Shown here in pieces: positions 1 to 13,100 of a stretch of 64,000 nucleotides of DNA; the stretch's first letter is position 1, and every line of letters starts with the position of its first letter. The notes below the pieces were generated by a model. The model was not told where the DNA came from. It did no database searches and was given only the letters and a program-made list of their open reading frames with translations. Origin of the DNA: Fragum whitleyi (lineage: Eukaryota; Mollusca; Bivalvia; Cardiida; Cardiidae); the NCBI GenBank assembly GCA_948146395.1, contig OX411543.1:34801058-34865057 (forward strand), given 5' to 3'. Position numbers and translations under genes: made by a program.

Positions 1-289
1 GATATCTTAACCTCACTTATATAGTGTTTTTGTAGTACAAGCACTTATTCAGAGAGCTGAGTCTGTCTCTAGATTCTCTTGCTAATCTTAATCTTTTCTT
101 AAAAAAACTTTTAATAGTTGTCCTCAAGGCAAAATTCGTTACATAGTATTTTACAAATGAACTATTGGCGATACTATCTCGAAACTCTTTAGATAACCCT
201 TGGTCATATTCTTGTTCGTTTTTCATGCGATTTTATCCTTTTATCTCAAACTTGTACAGTTAGAAAAACTATGGTCTTTCTAGGGTGAA

Positions 290-655
290 AGATTTCTAAA
301 TGAGACTGAATAAGTGCGATGGGTGAAATTCAAGAAAAGTAATAAATTATCGCTTATTCGTTCAAAATTATCGAATTTTACACACCCCCTCACAAAATAT
401 CCGTATGTTTCTATATCTTCGAGGACCAATCAGACGCTTTAAATAATATCCACATCAAATAATAGAAGAAGCGCAAAAATTTAATCGAAATGGATTAAAT
501 ATTGATCTTTTGAAACCATTTGAAACGTTTTAGAACGATATCGGAGCGTTTGGAGTGAATTGGATGAGTGATTTGAATGCATTCTATGGAGTGCTTATCG
601 AGTGATTTGGTTTGATCGAGGTGAAAGTCAATTTCGCGATCTTACTAACAGGTAA
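290..655 (+). mobile_element. MITE family B copy (AATTTCACGATGTT ends)
   Basis: Contains GATCGAGGTGAAAGTCAATT and a segment around ACCAATCAGACGC, shared with other copies. Left end unclear. Confidence 0.5.
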
Positions 656-734
656 TTCCCTGTTATTAACCCTTTGCTGTTTAATCACTGCTTTTAACGT
701 GCCTGTCATTTTATGATTGAGAAAACATTGTGAA

Positions 735-776
735 AAAAGAAGAAATTGCTTCTGACAAGCAATTTCTTCTTTTTCA
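735..776. repeat. Short hairpin
   Basis: AAAGAAGAAATTGCTT pairs with AAGCAATTTCTTCTTT around a five-base loop. The same arm motif recurs near 18010, 31780 and 37950. Confidence 0.6.
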
Positions 777-947
777 ACACTATTTTCTATCCTACTGAAT
801 GGTTATTTTTCCAATTAAATGTACTTTAAAATTTCGTCTGCAAAACCTTTGAATTTGGACAGGTCAAAATTTTGTAAAACGGGAAAGGGTTAAGTATTAA
901 GAATATATATGTTCTCGAATTATTTTTACCTATATATTGCTTTACAG

Positions 948-1119
948 GGAAAAGGGATCATGTTTGCTAAATAAACCTAAGGGATATTGTTCACAACCTT
1001 CTGGCTACTATGCGGGGTGTTCCAATATATCGCTACCTGGAGTTATCTACCCGCTAGAAAAACAATGCCAACTTTTAGTTGGGCCAAATGCTAGTCCCTG
1101 TGTACTCAGTCCTGAAACA
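948..1119 (+). CDS. ADAMTS exon: start of disintegrin-like domain
   Basis: The acceptor is TTGCTTTACAG and the donor GTATGT. The first base finishes a codon begun upstream; the exon ends in phase 0. It encodes [10 protein letters not shown] and later [15 protein letters not shown], the characteristic ADAMTS junction between catalytic and disintegrin-like domains (compare the family pattern CLLDKP...QCQ..FGP). The insert between these motifs holds extra Cys residues. Confidence 0.88.
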
Positions 1120-4100
1120 GTATGTACAATTATTCAAATAATTCAAAAAGGGACATTATTTTTCATTTTCTAGTTTTCGGGCAGCCGACCCAATTTTTTT
1201 TCTCAAAAATAGAAAAAAATAGAAATAGAATCCCTTCGATTAAGTTCAACCCTTTTCTTTTATTTCCTGTTTTTTCGAGGTTATTTAGATATCAACTTAT
1301 TAAAGAAAATAAAATTGTGGCTGTTTTGCTACTCACATGAGCATAAAATCTTAAAATTACCCCAACCACCAATGCTAATTTTGAAATCGGGGTACCCTTG
1401 AATTCCCTTTAAATTAATTGCTTTACTCACATTTTTCCCGGATGATGTTTATTGAATATTCTTCAAATTGATTTTTCTTATACGATTCAAGTACTTCCAA
1501 TTTCAGATACCAAAGAAAGTTTTACTTTTTCAGCAATACCAAATAGCTGTTTAAAAATTCGTTTCAGTGTATACCTTTAATGTATGAGAACTCTTAGTCT
1601 CTATTAGTACTTAAAAACGCGCATGTGTTGCTCTTGCTTGTCTGCATCAGTCTTATTTCAGTACACATATTGTTTTGTTTTAGATGAAGAATTTGAGTTT
1701 GGATAATATGTGCCAGCAGATAATCTGTAAAGAAAGCCAATACGCAATGTGTTACCTCAGTACACCACCTTTACTGGACGGGACGGATATTAACAACACC
1801 AGAACAGTAAGTGCCTACAATTGAGAAAATCGCGAAATTGAGATCCACCTCGATCAAAACCATCCTAAATCATTCACTCGGTGCTCTATTTATTCGAAAC
1901 CCTCACTCGGTCAAGAACGCCCCGAAATCATTCGAAGCCACTTCCACATCGTTCAAAACGATCAGCAACTTCGTTCAGTTTGGATTCTTAAGTGTCCGGT
2001 TGGTCCATTGAGACCCATAAACAGAAAAATATCTTAATAAAGGGAGGTAATAAGAATCGATAATTTCGTCCGATTGGGCGAACTTATCGATATTATGTTA
2101 CCTTGCTTTAAAATCTTTCAAGACTTGTCCATTCATTCAATTCCATTCCATATTCATTATTTCAAAATCATTATGCGCTTAGTAGATAGAAAAGTATAAA
2201 TTTTCAGATTCTTCAAAAGCCAAGATCAGGGTTCAGAATCCTGTGTTAAAATTAAGATTATCTGGTTTATATGCTAATCATTTTTAAACATGATAGATTT
2301 TTGAGAAAAAAAAAGAAAATTATAAATGGACTTGTAGTAATGAAAATTATATGGACATGTCAAAATAATTCATGTTCAAATGTAAGGTTAATTTTGTCCC
2401 CAGTGGTGCATAGACGGAAAACCTGTGCGGATGACAGATGAATTTTATACCAAGCCTATTGATGGAAAGTGGTCAGTATGGTCATCCGAATGGTCACCTT
2501 GTACACGCTCTTGTGGAGGCGGAGTTAGAATAAGAAGGCGGTACTGTAATAACCCCAAGTATGCGTTTTTTTCTCCTAATTTGCAACCGTGAACATTCTG
2601 GACGTGCTAAAATATTATTAAGTTGCATTAAGGAGTAATTTCATAGCCAAGAGCTTATGGTTTGATAATAATTGATCCACAAAATACTTGATGATTCAGA
2701 CGTTAGAAAATATTTGATGATATATATTATTTGAATTATTCAAAGTGTCGATGGTCAATACTCGTTTTAACTGTTACAAAGTGTTATGACATGAAATTAT
2801 GGTCAAAAGTATATGCTTCAAAGAACTATTGTCCAAAAGAAAATCTGGTTCATTCAGATATTTTAAGCAATTCGAAAATTCCGAAATGCACGCTTGATAT
2901 AAAAGTCGACATGAAGTTAACAGAAAAAATTATTTGGTACATATTTAACATTAATTCCATTTTTATGAAGACAAACGTTTATTCATTGTTCGGTTATCTA
3001 CATGAATTTAATTCTCATGAAAGGGTTGAGTTTTCATTCTTCTCTGAAACAATCTTTTAAGACTAGTTTACATTTGACTTACGAAGACCGTACGGCGCCC
3101 GTAACTCGCCGTAACCTTGAAATTATCCGGTGCCCGTGCGGCGACTAACGTTGTCTGTACGACCATCGCGCTGTTTTACGGACCTTTGCGATTTTGTATA
3201 AAAAAAACAGTTAAATAAGTCTTTAATGATCGCAAGACCGCAAGGAGACCGTCGACGATCTCCACACGGACGTCGCAAGACCACCGTGCGATATTTTGCC
3301 TTAAAGTCTTTAACGGATCACCTTACGGTTTCAGCGCGAATACCGTACGATGATCGTACGGTGGCCGCTCGGTTTACTGTGTAAATATTGACAAATCGCA
3401 CGGTCTCCGTGTGGGGATCGCGCGATTACCTAGCGATTGCCGCACGGGCACCTTCTATATTTTTTTATTTTAATTTTATGAAAACCTATGCGGATACCGC
3501 GCGATTTTGTGAACGCATATAAAAATATCACACCAGAAATCGCAAGCTGCGATATCACTCGGCGATCGTGGCAAATGTAAACTAGCCTTTAGATAACATA
3601 AATATCGTCAAATTGACATTTTTTTATCAATCAAAACCATTCTTAATCGCTCGCTCAGAGTTTATTTCAATGCAATCAAATCATTTACTGTAGTCACTCC
3701 GAAACGCGTTGAAATTATTCAAAATAATAATATATTTATTCAAATCGAATACATACAGCCCCATGCCAAAAGTGAGTCGAGTTTTTTTAATGGCGTCGCA
3801 TTGTTGAAAAAACAAAAACAAACATTAACAAATGAACTTACCCTCTGTTGATTTGAAATGGACTTTGAAACTGTGTGTCTCATTAGTTTCAAGCATCTAC
3901 TAGTAAACAACCATGAGTTTATTTGTGTTGGAGCTTTGATTAAACAATAATGAGACATCAGTAAAGGCATGGTGCAATTTGTCTTTGATGTCTTTGACAC
4001 CATCTATGATATAATTATCAAAGAATACTTCCAACAATTTCAACGAATTTTATTTTAAGATAAATCAAGAGTCCTTTGCTGAGTCGAATCTTACATCCCT

Positions 4101-7100
4101 GTGTTTTCATTCCTCTTAGATCTTGGGTGATAAAAATAGGCATCTTTCTTTTAGAAGAGTCTGAGATAGTTTATGTTATTCTAATCCCCTCGTTGACAAA
4201 TCTGTTCATCTTCTGTTTTAATTTACACTTGAGAATATGTTGATTGATTGATTGAACGGAGTTTAACGCCGCTTTCAACAATTTTTCAGTTATATCGCGG
4301 CGGCTGGAGCACCTAACACTTGTTTCCTGGTATTTCTCTCACCAGTACAACCACCACATCCTTTCCTAGCCTCCAACTACTATCTCATATTGGTCTACGA
4401 TAATCGACCCATTGGTGAAAGACAAAAAGTCGGAAAAAACGAGTGCCGCCGTCGGGGGTCGAACCCGGGACCTCTAGATTGACAGTCCGACGCGCTACCA
4501 ACTGCGCTATGACGGTTGAGAATATGTTTTTTCCACTAAACAATTCAATTTTTCAATTCTTTGACAGGCGATGTATTCCAACACCGTATTTTAAATTGAT
4601 TGATTGAATGCAGTTTAACGCCGCTTTCAACATTATATCAGTTATATGGCGGCGGCTGGAGCACCTAACAATGGTTTCCTGGTATTTCTCTCACCAGTAC
4701 AACCACCACATCCTTTCCTAGCCTCCAGCTGCTATCTCTCATAGGTCTACGATTATCAACCCCTCGGTGAGAGACAAATAGTCAGAAAGAATGGGTGCCG
4801 CCGTCGGGGATCGAACCCGTTAAAACACATTAACCGAAAACGTTCACTTTCTTGCTCGAAAATTTCAGCTTCCAAACTTAAAATATTTCTTCAACTGTAT
4901 CTCTATTCCTATGAAATTTTAAATAACAAAAAAACTAAACATTTAAGTATATATAAAGATGTGGATACTTCCCTGGCTTATTATCCACTCACCAACAAAC
5001 AAAATATCCCATTTTATTGATCTAGGTCAGGGTTATATTTTTTTAGGATAACTAAGATTCACACAGGTTAAACTTAAGCGCTGAAAAACTTCAATACGCA
5101 TTTAAAAATATTACAACAAATACTACACACCCATCTAAAAATAGACCAAACATACCAATTTTATCATGTTAACTGTGCGTTTAGTGGTTAAACCAAAATA
5201 AAATTCTTTACTTGGGGTGTATTGATATGGTAAACAAATGTAGATTCAAAGAATCTCTAATTGAATTTTCAAATGAAAGGCCTTCATCATGTACACAAAG
5301 TAATATTGATAAAATGGTGTCACACTTTTCTTTTACTTTACAACAAGCTGCCCAGACGAAATCGTCCTCTCCATCTGCTAAATTTCCTCAAAAAAGACAC
5401 CATAAGAAAAAAGTCTGGTATGATAGAGATTGTGAATAAATGTATAGAGAAATAAAACATATGAGTCGTCTTTTAGGCAATGACCCTTATAATATAAGCC
5501 TCCGTCAAAAAGTATTCAGTGCTCGAAAACAATACAACAAGCTCATACATAAAAAGCATAGACAATTTAAGGGAAAAATGCTGGACAGCTTGCTTGGAAA
5601 TGAAAAATCCTAAGGAATTCTGGAACTCGGTAAACCAGTTGATGGAGAAACAAAAATCTGATCCTTCAGCAGATATCTCCACTGAAAAATGGATGGAACA
5701 TTTTAAATCTTTGATAAACAGCGACTATCCAAACAACTTTTCTAAATCTTCTACAGAAGAATACTTTACTGATTCAGATAATTCAAGACTGAATAAGGAT
5801 GTTACTTCTGAGGAGGTTGTGTTGGGTGCTAAGGGTTTAAAGGGTGGAAAGTCGTTTGGCACAGATGAAATTTGTAACAAATGCTCCGACTATCACCCCA
5901 CATTTAGCAAACGAGTATGCATACCTGTTTTCGCAGATACTTAAGCATGGGACCTATACTTATCAATGGCGAGAAAATATTATTAAACCCATTTATAAGG
6001 GTGGTGGTACCTCTGATGTGAATAACTACAGGGGTATAGCAATCTCGAGTTGTTTTTCAAAATTATTTAGTACAGTTCTGTTTAACAGGCTTGACAAGTA
6101 CATAGAATTGACTGCCTCGGTGGTCTAGTGGTTAATACACTCGACCCGTGACCTGGAGGTCCGTGGTTCGAGCCCCACTGTCGCCAGGATGTGTATATGG
6201 GCAAAACACTTAATAGCCAGCCCCAGTTCACCCAGCTGTAAAAATGGGTAGCAGTGGGTTTAAACCACTGCCTCTCTCTCAGCGACGTGAAAACATCAGG
6301 ATTGAGTGTTCGAGAGCGATTCTATAAGCTTAAGCGTTCGTCGCAATCGAACTAAAATAAATTAGCATAAACTAAATACTTAGAATATAATGATATAATT
6401 GGTGTGGAACAAATTGGTTTTCGGAAGCACTGTCGCACGACTGACCACATTATAACACTGAAAACACTAATAGACAAAGCTTTTAAATCATCCTCTCGTC
6501 TATACTCTTGTTTTGTGGACCTCAGTAAATCTTTTGATACTATAAATAGACTTGCCCTTTTTCATAAAATGGTAAAATACAACATCCAAGGCCCATTTCT
6601 GAATATAATTCAAGATATGTACAAAGATTTATTGATTAGTATAAAGACAGAAAATGGTCTAGGCAGCTCCTTTAAAACTAGGATCGGAGTCAAACAGGGA
6701 TGTGTCTTAAGCCCAACTCTCTTTTCCTTATATCTCAACGATTTAAAGAAAGGATTTGGCGAAAATTGTGACCCGGTAACACTTGGCAGTTTGCAAATTT
6801 CTTGCCTGATGTACGCAGATGACATAGTCCTCTTATCTCGAACTGCCAGTGGGTTGCAAAATCTTCTTAACAAATTGGAAGATTTTTGCAACCAGTGGAA
6901 CCTTAAAGTTTATATAGCCAAAACAAAAGTAATTATTTTTGATAAATCCGGTAGAGTCCTAAAGGGCTATGATTTTTTATATGTACACAATTCCCTAGAA
7001 ATTGTTAATGAATATAAATATCTTGGAATATATTTTAGGTCATCTGGTGTGTTCACACAAGGCATTAAATACCTTTGCAATAAGGCACTTAAAGCTATCT

Positions 7101-10100
7101 TTTGTTTAAGAAAAGCCCTGTTGTCAGATAGTATGAACACTGGACTTTACATGGCGTTGTATAACCATTGTGTGAAACCAATTCTTTTATATGGCAGTGA
7201 AGTTTGGTCAATTGATTTTCTAATAAATAAGCCAGGAGTTGACCAGATGGAGAATAAGTACGACTCTTTAACATCTGAGAAAATACAATTAAGATATTTT
7301 AAACATGTTTTGGGTGTCAACAAATATTCAGTGAATGATGCAGTCAGGGCAGAGTTTGGTATACTACCTTTAGCAATATATGGTCTGCAGGCATCAACTT
7401 ACTTTTGGGTTCATCTAGTGAATTTGAAAGAAAATTTTCTTGCCTATTAGGCCTACAAAGAAAGCATGACTTTTAAAAAAGGCTTTGCCCAAAAGTTTAG
7501 AATCTTTCTGCAGAACATTCAATTTTCTCATCTCTGGGATAACTAGAATACCATTTCGAAATCTAGATTGTTACATGCAATTAAATCTAAACTTAAAGAC
7601 TCCTATGTTCACTCCTGGTTAAATAAATTACATGATGATCGTAAAAGCCTCCCCAATGGCAATAAATTAAGAAACTATAGAACATTTAAATCCTTATATG
7701 AAAAAGAAACATATCTTTTTGTCAACGAATTGCCTAAAAATGAAATTTCCACTTTTGCAAAGCTACGAATAAGCTCTCACGATCTTCAAAATGAAAAGGG
7801 CAGGCATACTAGGACTCCATTGATTGACCGTAAGAGCAACTTGTGCAATTTGTGTGTCGAGGATGAGAGGCATTTTGTTATGGAGTGTGTTTTACTTTCG
7901 ACACAGAGAACTACTTTTTTTGGTGAATTGAATCAAATTGTCCCATCTTTCGATCTCAAAACGACTGAAGAGAAGTTTGCTTTTATAATGGAATGTAAAG
8001 ATTATGACATTGCTAATACATGTATCAAGAATATTTGTAAACTGTTTAAAGTTAGAGAAACGTTGATAATTAGCAACAGTATTACCTAAAGGTATTTTGT
8101 GGCTTTTTGCAATAGATATTGACATCTCTTTAACTTAGACGCCATCCCTCCATAGGCTCGCCCTTTCTTTTATCCTTTTAGATAGAGTAATGGTGCCCCA
8201 CGGACTTATTGTTTGTGTGGTTCCTTTACCCTATATTAAGGTAGTGGACCCGCAATAGTTTTGCGATGTATCGGGAGTAGTGAACTTTAGCAGTGTTGAC
8301 CGAGGTTTCCTTATGATTTTCATTGGGAAGCCTTGGTTGGCATTGAGGGGGGGGGGGGGGTCATATGGTCCAAAAGTTGCGGAACTGTTGCGGCTCCTCT
8401 GCCTTAACTGACATAGCCTCGAAGTTGAATGGTGTCAATGAAAGCAATATTGCCATAATAGTTATTATTATTGTTATTATGAATGAACTATATAAAATTG
8501 CTAGATGTCATAAATCATTGGATAGTGTACCTACATGTTTATTGAATTTGTCTGTGTCTACTTGTTGTTACCATCAAAATGTATGTCAATGGTGACAGTC
8601 CTGTGACTGGACTTTTATACCAATTAAAATTGATTTGATTTGTATTGATGAGATATTTATAGCGCAGTCATTAAAATACTTGACACACTTATGGTATGGT
8701 GCGATTTTGTTGGCTGTCTTGAATTTTAACTCTTCTGGGCCCGAGAATATTCTCAAATTTAGAAATCAAATAAATATATGTATATAAAAGATAATATTAA
8801 AAGTTGTTATATATAACAACTTATTAATATTAACTTTAATATTCATACATTTATTACAAGCAGAATTATAGCTTTAAATTCAACTTGAATTTGAGTAAAT
8901 TCTGATTTGAGCCTGAGAAAAGGCTTTCTAACCTCGGGCCCTGGTGCGTCCATGAAGCAAACAAACAGAGAGAACGTTTTAAAAGGGAGATTATGAAATA
9001 TAATGTTTACTACCCTTAGTATCATTCAAAAATAGCTCCTCCCACACATTCTATTTCATTCCAAAATAATTCCATTTTTACCTTGTCAATTTCACGATGT
9101 TTTTAACAGAAGAAGTATAGAAATACGAGGTTTCTATGGTTCGTCTTTATGTGAAACCAATTCGATAGCTTCGAAAATAGTGATCCGTCATGCAAAAAGG
9201 GACGATCTGGAAACGCTTTAAAACGAATATTTGAAAAAGAGACTGGGTCCAGCATATGTCAACCAGAGGTCGTATTTTAAAAACTCTTTCACAGAAAGGT
9301 AGATTGATCATTCTATTTCAGAAAATGATCAAATTGCGAAAAGTATCGCGCAGGATGAACATTTTACGCACTAACGAGATGGTCCCTTTTCGCGTGAAAT
9401 ATAATTATATTATAAATGACATCATATGTTTGAAAAATTAACACAATTGAAAGATTTGTTGCATGTATTATGTATATTTCAGTTTTGCTTTTTTTCTTCT
9501 TCATTTCAATTCTACAAAAGCCCTGAAAATGTTTTCTCAAGAAACCTTGATCCGAACGTTACCTTGAGAGAGTCGATATACCTTTACTAATATCAGTATT
9601 GGTAGATTAATAGAATGACTCTTTAATTAAGATGCACACTAATTTTTTATTTATTTATTTATTCATTTTCATCTACAAGTTCATAGAAAATCTTGCGTGC
9701 ATGTTCCAATTGTGGTTACGATCGCGCTATTATATGGTTACATAAAGAAATTTAAAAGGTTTTTTTTTGCGAAATATTCTTATAACACTGCACTTTTGAC
9801 CACGTTTATTCGCCCTATGTCGCTTAACTATATCGATGGCTCAGCGCAAAACAGTTGTATATGCCTTTAAGCATATAGGCAGTTACAACTGTTTCGCGCT
9901 GAGCCATCGATATCCTTAATCAAAAATATACCATATCTTTGTTTAATTATATAGAATCAGGATAAAAGCAAATGATTCCCCGAGAAATAGTATCATTTGT
10001 CAATATTTATGAGAATTTTAAGACGTATAAATAGGGTTGCATTAAAAAATTAGCATTGTCACAAACCTTTCCGAAAAACCTTCGGCTTACTGGAGTCTTT

Positions 10101-13100
10101 ATCTTGCAATTCAAGTAAAGAATGTTGATCTAGGTTTGTGTGTGAATATTTACCCTGATGCACACGAAAAAAAATGATCTTAGTAAATAATCCCAATTTC
10201 AAACCCCCTTCCAACATATGAGAGTTAGTTAGTATAGTCTTAAAGCTGCTCTTTCACAGTTTTTCATAGAAAAAATACAAAACTTGTTCTAAGTTTTGGA
10301 AATGTATGTATTTTTAGACTATTAAGAATGGCCAAAAGCATTGGCACTAGAAACGACACATGTCAATAATTTTGTAACTTATTTTTTCGAAGTGGCAAGC
10401 TCAGTAAGGTATCCAGTCTATTTATTTCTAGTCTACTTATTACAAAATCATTATTTTCCGTGAATATCCTTTCATTTTTTGCTTGTATTGATATGAAGAT
10501 TCCAGCTGTCAAATACTTTAACCTTAATCTTTGATTGAACAAGACAAACATGCTAAATGTCAAGCAAAAATAGTTGGCTCGAAATTGAAGAATATTTTTT
10601 TTAGCGTTAGTAGTCACTTTATTTTTCAGAATGAATTTAACCTAAATTCGGGTATATCGGCCTTTCTTTCGATGCATTACCAGATTGAATCTTGTTATCT
10701 TAAAGGCTTCAACATGATGAGGTAGTTAATTCCGATTGACTTTACGAAAAATGTTAAAATTCACATTTTCCCAATCTGTGCAAGAGCAGCTTTAATGCAA
10801 GCAGATATTTCGTCTAATGTGCTGCTCTTTAGATTTACACACTTTAATTCACTCAATATTTCATGTGACATTTCTTTTTAATTTAAGGCCACAGTTTTCT
10901 GGTAACAACTGCCCTGGTTCTGATGTGCAAGCAGTAATGTGCAATATGCAGGTATGGCAATTGTGATCCGTCACTTGAAAAGGGACCGTCTAAAAGCAAA
11001 TATATTCAACCAGACGTCGTTATTTAAGGAATCGTAAAAAGAAATTAAGAGTTGCGAATTATTTAATCCCATTTCTAATCACATTTTCATCGTATAACCC
11101 TTTGTAAGTGTTTCGGTAGTCGTGAGATTAAGCGTCGGCTTCAGGATCAAGGGATTCCTAGTCAATATGAGACTATCGATCTTAATTCTTATCGTAGAAC
11201 ACCACGAACTTATTTGGTCTCACAAAGTCAGCCATCAGAGATATCCCTTTTTAGTGCTTTTCGGTGGTTTATCGAGAAGTAACGGTAGATAATCACTTGA
11301 AAATCTCACCGCAAAAGCAGTGAAATTATCAAAAAAAATCTACTTTTGAGCATTTCTCCCTATGCGGGCGAAATAAGTAACGTCACAATGAACGTTGCAT
11401 AGCAATCACGTGCAAAACGACGAGTTTTACGAAAATATGTCCTAGAAATTTCACATTTTGTCTCATTTTTGCAATAAATAAATAGAATAATCGTTTGTTT
11501 TTCTAGTAAGGTCGATTAGTTTATCATTTCACCACTCGTGAAAATAAAGCTTTTTTTGTTCACCCAATGAATATAAATCGATCTTACCTGAAACAAACGT
11601 TTATCTTCTATGTCTTACACTTGTGTATGATCAAATTTTAAGTGACGTCATTTCGACGTCATTGAACACTTTTTCGCGGTATTTCTGTCATCTGAGCGTT
11701 ATAAAAATGTCTTGAAACGAATAAAATGTTGTAAATATGAGACAAAGATTCCGACTAGAATAGAAATATAAATAACCTCTCAAAGGGTCGCTTGATACCA
11801 TTTCTTTACTAGACTTGGTTAAGATCAGCTTGTCTCAATTAAAATCGAGTGACAGATCCTACATGTCTTCAGAAAGAAGAATCATAGGGGATTAATATGG
11901 GTGGTAATAGATTGAAAACAGCAGGAAACATGTAGACTCGGGGTTTGTGAAAGAATACTTGATTGCTTGTTTTATTACATAATGCGTTGCCTTTTATGCA
12001 ACCCGTTGAATATTGATTTATATAATACGTACTTAATGATTTGTATAAACAAAATATCTAACGAGGTTTGGGGAAAATTGATAATTGTCAAGGCTCTGTC
12101 CAGACAATTATTGATTCCCACAACCGAGTTAGATATTTTTCATACATTATACACTAAGTACGTATTATTCTTTTTAAAACCTCTATTTGCCTTCATTTCG
12201 TCGATGTTTCTAACAAAAAAAACCCGCAAGTTTATAAAAATAACCACATTATGTCATTTTTCTAAAAATATCCATATGATATAATAAAACATGTCATATG
12301 GGATGTTATCACACGGATACTTGTATACTTATAAGAAATGTCCGCTTTATTTTCAGAAATGCAAGACGTGCTATAAAGAGGAGCAATGTTCTCGCCTAAA
12401 CAATAATACATATGACAAGTATGGAAATATTACCTTTACATTTGTGCCATACCTGCTGTCTAAAGGTTCGTGCTCTTAGAAAGACTTTTTTGCGCGACCC
12501 CTATATATTAGAATTATAAAGAGTATTTAGTAAATAAAATATTTGCTTGTTCTGTTGTTTGTTAAAACCAATTTCTCCGTAATAATGAATAGGTTGGAAC
12601 AATTATTGAAGGTACAGAAATGAAATTTATAATGAGCAAGGATATTGACAAAATCACAATCAGCGCCCCATCTATTTTTTGGCTGTCGCTTGACTTGTTC
12701 ATTTGAAGTTTTGATGTAAAATCATTCTATATAGTGAAAATTTGTCTTTTGATGTTCATTGAAAATGTGTTTTTAATATGCATAAAGGAATTAATAAAAA
12801 AATGAAAAATGGTCATCGAATGATTAATTCGTATCAGTTAATGTCATGAATGGAATAATATTTTACATTTTGTGAGCTTATCCAATCAAATTTAATATAA
12901 ATCTTCTCGTCCTTTGGTCGCAAAATCACGACAGTAATATTACAGGATAATACATATTCCAGGAGACGCATCTTGTAAACAGCAATGTAAGGGTTCTTCT
13001 CCCCTTCTAGGAGACGGAAGAAGCGTTCTCCTCAACAATACTTACGCCAACTTTGAGGACGGCACTGAATGTGTTCTCGACAAATATGTGCCGTTCACGA

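Larger units (their letters stand above)
5200..8640 (+). mobile_element. Degraded non-LTR (LINE) retrotransposon
   Basis: 5'-truncated element in the long ADAMTS intron, same strand as the gene. Visible parts in order: endonuclease-RT linker (KVWYDRDCE, near 5410), reverse transcriptase in two blocks, and a C-terminal C..C......H...C knuckle. The 3' end is probably the TTGATT-rich sequence near 8620-8640. It carries frameshifts near 5440, 5880, 7450 and 7560, a SINE insertion at about 6113-6375 and a fold-back element at 8235-8406. Not mobile as it stands. Clade not assigned. Confidence 0.85.

Noticed and set aside
2731..3060. 109-codon open frame, plus strand
   Set aside because: No domain, unusual AT-rich codon use, and no splice sites joining it to neighbours; fits chance in AT-rich DNA.
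4441..4516. tRNA-Asp-like gene, minus strand
   Set aside because: It is the head of a dispersed SINE; the anticodon arm pairs poorly and the SINE body follows directly.
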